Assembly: GCA_964498755.1 (NCBI GenBank)
Contig: CAZCIB010000068.1
Span: 1-8,926, forward strand
Source: RZZS01 sp964498755
GTDB lineage: Bacteria; Pseudomonadota; Alphaproteobacteria; Micavibrionales; Micavibrionaceae
Reading direction: 5' to 3'
Length of the DNA: 8,926 nt
The first letter of the stretch is position 1, and each line of letters starts with the position of its first letter. Below the pieces are notes generated by a model. That model did no database searches and was not told the origin of the DNA. It saw nothing but the letters and a program-made list of their open reading frames with translations. Position numbers and translations under genes: made by a program. Positions 1-5,551 of this stretch are shown here, one piece after another.

Positions 1-70
1 CCCACGAAAACCCTTACCCGTCAATGTGTTCTGATGCAGAGTCCGGTAGTGTGAAGCTCTTGAAAAAAAA

Positions 71-102
71 CTCTGCGCCCTCTGCGATCTCTGTAGTTTA
101 AA
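71..102. repeat. Dispersed 9-bp-period repeat (CTCTGCGNN type)
   Basis: Three consecutive 9-mers start CTCTG: CTCTGCGCC (71-79), CTCTGCGAT (80-88) and CTCTGTAGT (89-97), followed by TTTAAA. The 32-base stretch 71-102 matches 1895-1926 in the same orientation at 23 of 32 positions, so it is a second copy of the repeat family that forms the right end of the element between hydG and epmA. Repeats of this kind, read as ACAGAG units on the other strand, are common non-coding dispersed sequences in bacterial genomes. Confidence 0.6.
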
Positions 103-209
103 TTTTCTGGCGATAATCAGGCGCAAAAAAACGGATCATTATTTATTCCGATGAGTATAACAACACGCTGCGATCCGTGGTTAAATTATGCTTGTTTTTC
201 AGGGTTTTG

Positions 210-250
210 AATTCCCGTACCGGGCAGTGCGCGCGAAGAGCCGGGGAATT
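210..250. repeat. Imperfect inverted repeat / hairpin
   Basis: AATTCCC (210-216) pairs with GGGAATT (244-250). Inside it CGG (221-223) can pair with CCG (241-243), leaving GTAC as a one-sided bulge and a GC-rich loop. No T-tract follows, so it is not an obvious terminator. It may be a small palindromic repeat unit or the end of a degenerate mobile sequence. Function unknown. Confidence 0.4.
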
Positions 251-296
251 ATAATACCGCGCTTCGGTCCTTCGGTCCTTGTTTGCAGATAGCATG

Positions 297-328
297 AATG
301 GATTCCGGCTTGCGCCGGAATGACGGCA
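297..328. repeat. Dispersed palindromic repeat with 8-bp perfect stem
   Basis: ATTCCGGC (302-309) and GCCGGAAT (314-321) form a perfect 8-bp stem around a TTGC loop, inside the motif GGATTCCGGCTTGCGCCGG. This resembles short palindromic dispersed repeats seen in many proteobacterial genomes. Translated in the hydG frame it gives an N-terminus that has no place in HydG proteins, which is one reason the ATG codons at 298 and 328 are rejected as hydG starts. Confidence 0.65.
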
Positions 329-336
329 TGGATCAA

Positions 337-368
337 TGGACACTATGCCTTGCAACGCATTATAATGC
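337..368 (+). promoter_or_regulatory. Near-consensus sigma70-type promoter for hydG, -10 in a palindrome
   Basis: TGGACA (337-342, 5 of 6 to TTGACA) is followed by an 18-base spacer and a perfect TATAAT (361-366). The -10 box is the centre of a perfect 12-bp palindrome, GCATTATAATGC (357-368). The usual 6-base gap places transcription start at about 373, which is the A of the hydG ATG, so the transcript would be leaderless. The palindrome could also be an operator. The elements are seen directly; promoter activity and start point are inferred. Confidence 0.55.
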
Positions 369-372
369 CAGA

Positions 373-1782
373 ATGTTTGACCACCATGCTTCTGAGAACG
401 ATACCACCGCCAAATGGCTCGACGCCGATACAATCAACGCCGTTCTGGCGAAGGGCGAGGTTGGCGACGCGGCGCGGGTGCGCGGCGTTCTGGACAAGGC
501 GCTTGAGCTGAACGGCCTCGATTTTGACGACGTCGCCGTCCTGTCCCGCGTCGAGGACCCGGATTTGACGGAAGAAATCTTCGCCGCCGCGCGCAAGGTC
601 AAGGACGAGATATACGGCAAGCGCGTCGTGTTTTTCGCCCCGCTTTACGTCTCCAATCTCTGCGGCAATGAATGTACGTATTGCGCCTTTCGCAAGAACA
701 ATCACGGCCTGATCCGCCATTCCCTTAGCAGGGAAGAGATCGAGCAGGAAACGAAAATCCTGATCGATCAGGGGCACAAGAGGTTATTACTGGTGGCCGG
801 GGAAAACGTGCCGGGCGGGCTGAAGTACCTGCTGGACGCGATTGAGACGATTTATTCTGTGACGAGCGAAAACGGGGAAATCCGGCGCATCAACGTCAAT
901 ATCGCCCCGCAATCGACCGATGATTTCAGGCGGATCAAGGACAAGGAAATCGGCACCTATCAGTGCTTTCAGGAAACCTACGACCGCGACGTCTACAAAC
1001 AGGTCCATCTGCGCGGCAAGAAGGCCGATTTCGACTGGCGCGCGTCCTCGTTCGACCGGGCGATGCTGGCCGGGATCGACGATATCGGCATGGGCGTTTT
1101 GTTCGGGCTGGCCGACTGGCGGTTCGAGTTGCTCGCGCTGATGACGCATATCCATCATCTCGAGACGCGCTTTGGCGTCGGATGCCATACGATCAGCTTT
1201 CCCCGCATAGAGCCCGCGAACGGCTCGGAATTCTCATACGATCCGCCGAACAGGGTTTCCGACGATGATTTCAAAAAGATCGTCGCGATCATGCGTCTCG
1301 CCGTGCCGTATACGGGCCTGATCATGTCGACGCGCGAGACGGCGGAAATCAGGAAGGAAACGCTCGCGCTTGGCATCTCGCAGATCTCCGCCGGCAGCCG
1401 CACCAATCCCGGCGGCTACGGAGATGAGGAGGACGAGGCCGCGCAGTTCCAGCTTGGCGATCACCGCGCGCTCGACGAGGTCGTCAAGGATTTGTCGGAA
1501 ATGGATCTGATGCCGTCCTTTTGCACGGCTTGCTACCGGCTGGGGCGCACGGGCGTTGATTTCATGGACCTCGCCAAGCCCGGCCTGATCCGCGCGAAAT
1601 GCGGGCCGAACGCGGTGGCGACGTTTTTCGAATACCTCACGGATTATGCCGAAACGGAAACGTTTGAGGCGGGCATGCGCGCAATCGAAAACGAAATCGC
1701 CGCCATGGACCCGCCGGAGCAGAAAATCTCGCGCCAGATGATCGAACGCATCAGGGCCGGGAAGCGGGATGTGTTTTGTTAA
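373..1782 (+). CDS. hydG: [FeFe]-hydrogenase H-cluster maturase HydG (radical SAM tyrosine lyase)
   Basis: HydG cleaves tyrosine with S-adenosylmethionine to p-cresol plus CO and cyanide, and loads these onto an iron-cysteine unit later built into the [FeFe]-hydrogenase active site. It acts in the cytoplasm with HydE and HydF. Residues 97-104 (CGNECTYC) are the CX3CX2C site of the SAM-binding 4Fe-4S cluster. C384, C387 and C410 form the CX2CX22C motif of the second, dangler-iron cluster, which separates HydG from the thiamine enzyme ThiH. The 469 residues are normal family length. The ATG at 373 was chosen because upstream in-frame ATGs (298, 328) lie in repeat or promoter sequence and add a non-homologous N-terminus. 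No Shine-Dalgarno sequence precedes 373, and a consensus promoter puts transcription start on this ATG. hydE, hydF and the hydrogenase are not in the window. All cluster-binding cysteines are intact, so the gene looks functional. Confidence 0.95.
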   Translation: MFDHHASENDTTAKWLDADTINAVLAKGEVGDAARVRGVLDKALELNGLDFDDVAVLSRVEDPDLTEEIFAAARKVKDEIYGKRVVFFAPLYVSNLCGNECTYCAFRKNNHGLIRHSLSREEIEQETKILIDQGHKRLLLVAGENVPGGLKYLLDAIETIYSVTSENGEIRRINVNIAPQSTDDFRRIKDKEIGTYQCFQETYDRDVYKQVHLRGKKADFDWRASSFDRAMLAGIDDIGMGVLFGLADWRFELLALMTHIHHLETRFGVGCHTISFPRIEPANGSEFSYDPPNRVSDDDFKKIVAIMRLAVPYTGLIMSTRETAEIRKETLALGISQISAGSRTNPGGYGDEEDEAAQFQLGDHRALDEVVKDLSEMDLMPSFCTACYRLGRTGVDFMDLAKPGLIRAKCGPNAVATFFEYLTDYAETETFEAGMRAIENEIAAMDPPEQKISRQMIERIRAGKRDVFC

Positions 1783-1795
1783 CGTCCCCGTTTTT
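1765..1795 (+). terminator. Candidate intrinsic terminator of hydG
   Basis: CGGGA (1765-1769) pairs with TCCCCG (1785-1790), with one bulged C, and is followed directly by TTTTT (1791-1795). The stop codon of hydG (1780-1782) sits in the loop. The stem is short, so strength is uncertain. The T-tract is also the outermost part of the neighbouring repeat element. Confidence 0.4.
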
Positions 1796-1928
1796 GAATC
1801 ACGGCGACCACGGGAAGCGCGGCAATCCATAGTGAGTATGGATTGCTTCAGTCGCGCTGCTCCTTCGCAATGATGTTTTTTTCTTCTAAGGATTCGCTGA
1901 GTTCTCTGTGATCGCCGTGGTTCAAAAA
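1791..1928. mobile_element. 138-bp MITE-like element with 23-bp imperfect terminal inverted repeats
   Basis: The left end (1791-1813, beginning TTTTTGAATCACGGCG) is the reverse complement of the right end (1906-1928) at 20 of 23 positions. Between them are a perfect 10-bp-stem hairpin (1822-1846) and a segment, GCTCCTTCGCAATGATG, of the kind found in dispersed AT/GC-mixed repeats of proteobacteria. There is no transposase frame and no clear target-site duplication. The element fills the space between convergent hydG and epmA, and the end of the epmA frame runs into it. Non-autonomous mobility is inferred from the structure; a merged cluster of two older repeats is the alternative. Confidence 0.55.
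1822..1846. repeat. Perfect 10-bp inverted repeat (hairpin) inside the element
   Basis: GCAATCCATA (1822-1831) and TATGGATTGC (1837-1846) are perfect reverse complements around GTGAG. The hairpin begins one base beyond the epmA stop codon (1848-1850 on the minus strand). No T-tract follows on either strand, so it is not a textbook terminator, though it could stabilise the epmA mRNA 3' end or slow polymerase. Confidence 0.6.
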
Positions 1929-2939
1929 AACAGAACACCACATCACATCGTCAATCCTGTCAACTCCCGCGAACAGCATCGCGAGCCGGTCAATGCCAAG
2001 CGCAATGCCGCCCGAGTCCGGCATGCCGTGTTCCAAAGCGGCGATGAAATCCTCGTCGACAGGCCAGACCTCGCCGTACAGCTCTTCTTTTAATTTAAGG
2101 TCTTCGAGAAAACGTTGTTTTTGGATAACGGGATCCGTGAGTTCCCCGAACGCGTTCGCCAGCTCCATGCCGCAGATATACAGCTCAAAACGCTCGGCGA
2201 AGCGCGGGTCTTCCGGCTTCGGGCGCGAGAGCGCGGCCATGCTGACCGGATAGTCGTACAGGATCGTCGGCTGGCCGTTGCCGAGCGCGGGCTCGATTTT
2301 CTCCAGGAAAACCCGGAAGAACAGATCGTCCCAGCGATCGTTCTCATCGGTGTGAAAGCCATGGCGCCGGAGTTCCTGCGCAAAAGCCGATTGATCATCC
2401 AAAAAGCTTTCCAGATCGATATTCGCGTATTTATCAAAAGCCTCGCAGACGGAAATGATTTCCCAGTTCGCAAACGGATCGGCTTCGCGGCCCTTATATT
2501 TAAGCTCTTTAATGTTCAGCGTTTGCGCGCAGAAGCGCAGAAGCGCGACGCAATCCTCCATGATGTCACGGTAGCCCGCATGGGCGCGGTACCATTCGAT
2601 CATACTGAATTCCGGGCTGTGCAGGGACGAGCCTTCGGCGTTGCGATAGCAATGGCATATCTGGAATATCTTCGTACATCCCGCGACCAGCAGTTTTTTC
2701 ATCGCGAATTCCGGACTCGTGTGGAGGAAATACGTTTCCGCGCGGTCCAGTTCCGGCGTTAGGAGTTCCGTACGAAAGGCGCGCAAATGCGCTTCCATCC
2801 CCGGCGCGCGCTGCAGGGCGGGGGTCTCGACCTCGTAAAATCGCTCCCGCTCGAACCAGTTGCGTATCGCCCGGATCATCCCCATGCGCGTTTCGAGCGC
2901 GGGTAGTTTTAAAGAAAATTCATCTTTGCGGCGCCACAT
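1848..2939 (-). CDS. epmA: EF-P--(R)-beta-lysine ligase EpmA (PoxA/GenX), with repeat-derived C-terminal tail
   Basis: EpmA is a freestanding paralogue of the class II lysyl-tRNA synthetase catalytic core. It activates (R)-beta-lysine with ATP and attaches it to a conserved lysine of elongation factor P, helping ribosomes through polyproline. The class II motifs appear in order: motif 1 around residues 18-42 (RMGMIRAIRNWFERERF then VETPAL), motif 2 around 97-118 (CYRNAEGSSLHSPEFSMIEW), and motif 3 near the end (GGIALGIDRLAML). The tRNA anticodon-binding domain of LysRS is absent, as expected. The ATG at 2939 was chosen over the longer frame to 3008, whose extra 23 residues overlap the rpmE side of the divergent spacer and are not family-like. 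The total is 363 residues: about 338 form the normal protein, ending near DDVMWCSVF, and the last 25 are read from the MITE-like element. epmB and efp are not in the window. An alternative substrate such as lysine is possible. Confidence 0.92.
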   Translation of the reverse strand: MWRRKDEFSLKLPALETRMGMIRAIRNWFERERFYEVETPALQRAPGMEAHLRAFRTELLTPELDRAETYFLHTSPEFAMKKLLVAGCTKIFQICHCYRNAEGSSLHSPEFSMIEWYRAHAGYRDIMEDCVALLRFCAQTLNIKELKYKGREADPFANWEIISVCEAFDKYANIDLESFLDDQSAFAQELRRHGFHTDENDRWDDLFFRVFLEKIEPALGNGQPTILYDYPVSMAALSRPKPEDPRFAERFELYICGMELANAFGELTDPVIQKQRFLEDLKLKEELYGEVWPVDEDFIAALEHGMPDSGGIALGIDRLAMLFAGVDRIDDVMWCSVFLNHGDHRELSESLEEKNIIAKEQRD

Positions 2940-2941
2940 GC

Positions 2942-2970
2942 TTGCATTTCCCGGATAAAGTCTGTAAAAG
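2942..2970 (+). promoter_or_regulatory. Possible rpmE promoter
   Basis: TTGCAT (2942-2947, 4 of 6 to TTGACA), a 17-base spacer and TAAAAG (2965-2970, 4 of 6 to TATAAT) would start transcription near 2977. That leaves a leader of about 36 bases before the rpmE ATG. The match is modest. The divergent epmA promoter must lie in the same 73 bp, but I see no clear candidate for it. Confidence 0.3.
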
Positions 2971-3003
2971 CTTGCAGGATATTTGCGGGATACTTGCACG
3001 AGG
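2971..3003. repeat. Three 11-bp tandem repeats in the epmA/rpmE divergent spacer
   Basis: CTTGCAGGATA (2971-2981) is followed by TTTGCGGGATA (2982-2992, 9 of 11 identical) and CTTGCACGAGG (2993-3003, 8 of 11). The spacing equals about one helical turn, which would align protein contacts on one DNA face, and in RNA it falls in the predicted rpmE leader. It could be a regulator site or a small tandem duplication; the third copy overlaps the rpmE ribosome-binding site. Confidence 0.45.
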
Positions 3004-3004
3004 A
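2999..3004 (+). promoter_or_regulatory. Ribosome-binding site of rpmE
   Basis: CGAGGA ends 8 bases before the ATG at 3013. This good Shine-Dalgarno match decides that start over the in-frame ATG at 2983, whose ten extra residues (MRDTCTRTKR) are not found in L31. Confidence 0.7.
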
Positions 3005-3012
3005 CCAAGAGA

Positions 3013-3255
3013 ATGAAAGAGAATACGCACCCGGATTACCACGAAATCACCGTTGTGATGACGGACGGAACCGAATACAAAACCCGCTCGACCTTTGGGG
3101 AAGAGGGCGATGTTCTGCGCCTCGACGTCGACAGCAAATCTCACCCGGCCTATACGGGCGGCGCGCACCGCGTCATTGAGAAAGGCCAGCTCTCCAAGTT
3201 CAACAAGCGTTTCGGCTCTTTCCTCAGCGCCGGCGGCGAGAGCGAACAGGCCTAG
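3013..3255 (+). CDS. rpmE: 50S ribosomal protein L31 (zinc-independent type)
   Basis: L31 belongs to the large ribosomal subunit and bridges it to the small subunit. The 80-residue product begins MKENTHPDYHEITVVMTDGT and carries the family segments TRSTFGEEGD, SHPAYTGG and SKFNKRF. None of the zinc-ribbon cysteines of the classical form are present; this cysteine-free version with the TRSTWG-like and SHPxxTGG segments is typical of Alphaproteobacteria, a useful lineage marker. The start is set by a Shine-Dalgarno site. The gene stands alone, divergent from epmA, with an 11-bp repeat in its leader. L31 synthesis is autoregulated in E. coli, so leader control is conceivable here but not shown. 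The C-terminal tail (SAGGESEQA) is variable and probably disordered. Confidence 0.95.
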   Translation: MKENTHPDYHEITVVMTDGTEYKTRSTFGEEGDVLRLDVDSKSHPAYTGGAHRVIEKGQLSKFNKRFGSFLSAGGESEQA

Positions 3256-3310
3256 CTTTTTTTCGTAAAAAATTAGTGCAAAGTTTATTCCATGGTGTTA
3301 TAGAAACGCC

Positions 3311-5551
3311 ATGAATGACTACTTGCGTGAATATCCGTTTGATCCGCCGCCTGAAACGTGGCCGCTGAATGATGTTTTCCTGGAGATTATTGAGGAAAAA
3401 GAAGAGCATTTTCGACGGGAACTCGGAATCAGACTTATCGTCGGCATTGAACACGAGTTTCATCTATATACGCCGGGAGCTTTTTTTCAATCGCTGCTTC
3501 AATTCGGCTCAGAAAAAGATGTCGCCACTGTTTTAGCTGAAGAACCGCTTCTTGGCATATCGTTTAATATACTCAATGAGTCAAGCAGGGCGAATGTAAG
3601 CGATGATTTTTTTCGGGAAATGGAAGAGAAGTGCCTAGGCCGAATTAGCAGAAAACTGGAAACAGCAGCGACGGAAACTGAAAGGAAGCGTGCAGAGACA
3701 GAACGAACGACGATGGGCGCGATCTGGAAGAAGAGGCGAACACAAAGGGATGAATATATTCAGGAGCTCGCGCTTGCCTATATGCATCTCTTTCCCGAGT
3801 CTGAGGGCGGCATAGCCGACCTGATAGAATACCGGTTTGGCAACAAAATGAACGGGAAGGGCTGGGTTGACTTGTCCGGCATTTATGAGGTGCGGACCGA
3901 ACCTGTTCTGGGAATGCTTAACGGCATTAATACTTCACATAGAATTCTTGCCGGAATAAAATGCGCCTGTGAGAAATTTGGACTTGTTCCCGTTTTCACG
4001 GGCAGACCGGTTCAGCCTCATATTCATGTTAGTTTTATTCATGAAAGCGGAGAAAACTATGCGCGCCATGAAACGGCGGAAGCGCAGCAATTTATGCTTA
4101 AAGGTTTGCAAGGGTATGCTGATGTTCTGGCAGTCACGCCATATATGCGCTCTAAATATTTACCGCCTGAGCTTGCGGGTAACGACTGGGTAAAAATTTT
4201 TCCGTCCCGCAGCTCTAACGTAAGAATTTGCGAAGATAATATAGAAGCCCGAATGGAAATTTCGCATATAGCACAAAACATGGCGTTGATGGCGGCCGGG
4301 TTTTCTCTTTACACGCTGGGGCAAAAAACGTTTACGCCTTCTTCCGGGCAATCACGTCAAAAAGTTGAAATGGCAACTTATCTTGAGGTGTCCGAGGATT
4401 ACGCGCAGACGAATCCGTATCTTTCTCATTTATTCGCAACTTTGAGCGCATGTCGCATTGGAAATGACAGTCATTTAGTTCCAGATGTAGGAACAATACA
4501 CTGGGGCATTAAGGCGCTTTGCAGCATGTTTAAAGATCATGCGCTTGATTCTTGCGGGCAGGGTAAAGAGGACGCAACGAAGCTAGACACGCTTGAAGGT
4601 TGGGAAGAGGCGCTTAAAAACCTACGCTATCAAGATGGAAGGCTTATCGCTAGCCTGTCTACGCCGCGAAAGCTTGCCGCTTTGCTGGATAACGTTCCAG
4701 TTCAGGCACGAGGTCTGCCTTATCTTAAGTATAAGAAATTCGGCAATGATTTGGTGATCTCACAAATTGCAGACAGCCGCGGTATTTTAAGCGCAGCCCT
4801 CGGAGAAGAGGCAGGTGACAGAGTCGTAAAATTCTACGCGGAGCAGGATTACCAACAACGCATGGCGCAGGCTGAAGCGGTTGTTTCAACTGTTCTGCAA
4901 GATATAGAGATAAGCGATGATTTTGAATCCGATGTTCTTACTGCTCTGTATGGGGTTGTACAAAAAAGCCTGCTTGAAGTCATCAGAAATTCTCCTCAAA
5001 AGGGAGATGGTGACGAGGCGTCGATAGCTATTGGTATCGAGGAGCTGCGAAATTTGACGTCGCAGAGATTTGAAACGCTCGCGCGTTGCGCAAAACAAGA
5101 GCTCCGCCTGGCTAATGACGAATGTGACCAAACGCAGATCGCGCTTAAATTTCTTGAAAGCGAGGCGCAAAAGCCATTTTACGAGGTTTCGAGATTTAAC
5201 CCAGTTGTCGTGAGCATCATACGAGATGTTCTGAATTCTGAAGATAACCTCGAAAAAAAAACGCAAAATGGCAAGGGGCTGATTGAGCTAATGACATGCG
5301 GCTACTTTTCCGTAATCAGCCACCCTGAGCCGCTTATAGAGCTGGTGCGCGCTAAAGATTGTTTTAAGTATCTCTTTAAGAGTCTTGGGCGTGAATATGA
5401 AAATGAAATGGGGGAGGTTAATGATCTGGTTTCAGATCTCAGTGATTTTGCCGCTCAAAAAGTCGATGAGCTGATCAAAATGCACTTGCCAGAGAGCCGT
5501 TTGGAAATTGGTAAAAACCCGAGCCAATATTTTGAACTAGACAGGCCCTAA
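3311..5551 (+). CDS. Divergent glutamine-synthetase-fold ligase with long C-terminal extension, function unknown
   Basis: I do not recognise this as a named protein. The first half aligns by eye to the glutamine synthetase catalytic domain. GIEHEFHLY (45-53; E47, E49) matches the GPEPEFFLF strand; GIYEVRTEP (190-198; E193, E197) matches the GQxEV region; HIHVSF (237-242) matches GMHxHxS; SRSSNVRI (299-306; R300, R305) matches NRSAxIRIP; IEARME (311-316; E312, R314) matches RIEVRF, then a helix like NPYLxxAALLMAGL. Order and spacing fit, so ATP-dependent gamma-carboxylate ligation is a reasonable inference. Only 44 residues precede the first catalytic strand, so most of the usual N-terminal domain is missing, and the NGSG before the HxH is replaced by RPVQP. 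Residues about 100-150 are a charged, probably helical insertion. About 400 residues follow the core, mostly helical, without signal peptide or membrane segment. Total 746 residues; no Shine-Dalgarno; base composition AT-richer than hydG and parE. Type III glutamine synthetase is similarly long but its motifs lie differently. The reading frame is secure; the substrate is unknown. Confidence 0.72.
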   Translation: MNDYLREYPFDPPPETWPLNDVFLEIIEEKEEHFRRELGIRLIVGIEHEFHLYTPGAFFQSLLQFGSEKDVATVLAEEPLLGISFNILNESSRANVSDDFFREMEEKCLGRISRKLETAATETERKRAETERTTMGAIWKKRRTQRDEYIQELALAYMHLFPESEGGIADLIEYRFGNKMNGKGWVDLSGIYEVRTEPVLGMLNGINTSHRILAGIKCACEKFGLVPVFTGRPVQPHIHVSFIHESGENYARHETAEAQQFMLKGLQGYADVLAVTPYMRSKYLPPELAGNDWVKIFPSRSSNVRICEDNIEARMEISHIAQNMALMAAGFSLYTLGQKTFTPSSGQSRQKVEMATYLEVSEDYAQTNPYLSHLFATLSACRIGNDSHLVPDVGTIHWGIKALCSMFKDHALDSCGQGKEDATKLDTLEGWEEALKNLRYQDGRLIASLSTPRKLAALLDNVPVQARGLPYLKYKKFGNDLVISQIADSRGILSAALGEEAGDRVVKFYAEQDYQQRMAQAEAVVSTVLQDIEISDDFESDVLTALYGVVQKSLLEVIRNSPQKGDGDEASIAIGIEELRNLTSQRFETLARCAKQELRLANDECDQTQIALKFLESEAQKPFYEVSRFNPVVVSIIRDVLNSEDNLEKKTQNGKGLIELMTCGYFSVISHPEPLIELVRAKDCFKYLFKSLGREYENEMGEVNDLVSDLSDFAAQKVDELIKMHLPESRLEIGKNPSQYFELDRP

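Larger units (their letters stand above)
1..297. other. Repeat-rich non-coding leader upstream of hydG
   Basis: No convincing gene is seen on either strand. The reading frames present are short, lack recognisable domains and run through repeat sequence. What can be seen: a 9-bp-period repeat (71-97), a 7-bp inverted pair (131-137 with 172-178, ACGGATC/GATCCGT), an inverted repeat (210-250), and a perfect tandem 8-mer TTCGGTCC at 265-272 and 273-280. A TATAAT at 250-255 has no acceptable -35 partner. The stretch looks like accumulated small repeats; a decayed gene cannot be excluded. Confidence 0.6.

Noticed and set aside
298..372. 25 extra N-terminal codons for hydG from ATG 298 or 328
   Set aside because: They translate the palindromic repeat and the promoter; without them HydG has the family's usual length and cysteine positions.
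143..433. 96-codon frame on the minus strand upstream of and overlapping hydG
   Set aside because: It runs through the palindromic repeat (giving RHSGASRNPF, a common translation of such repeats) and antisense to the hydG start; no domain, no plausible ribosome-binding site.
1234..1941. 235-codon minus-strand frame opposite the hydG 3' half and through the element
   Set aside because: Arginine-rich shadow of a high-GC gene, no domain; hydG on the plus strand explains the sequence.
2115..2762. 215-codon plus-strand frame inside epmA
   Set aside because: Antisense to all three class II motifs of EpmA; no recognisable protein features.
2940..3008. 23 extra N-terminal codons for epmA
   Set aside because: They translate the divergent spacer and its 11-bp repeats, and family members start near the MWRRKDEF position.
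3252..3276. T7/A6 hairpin after rpmE as an intrinsic terminator
   Set aside because: The stem is almost entirely A-T with a bulge and no GC-rich part; it could still end transcription as a T-tract, but evidence is too weak to call.
3311..5551. Annotation of the large gene as an ordinary glutamine synthetase glnA
   Set aside because: Most of the N-terminal domain and the NGSG loop are missing, and 400 extra residues follow the core; a glnA label would overstate the function.
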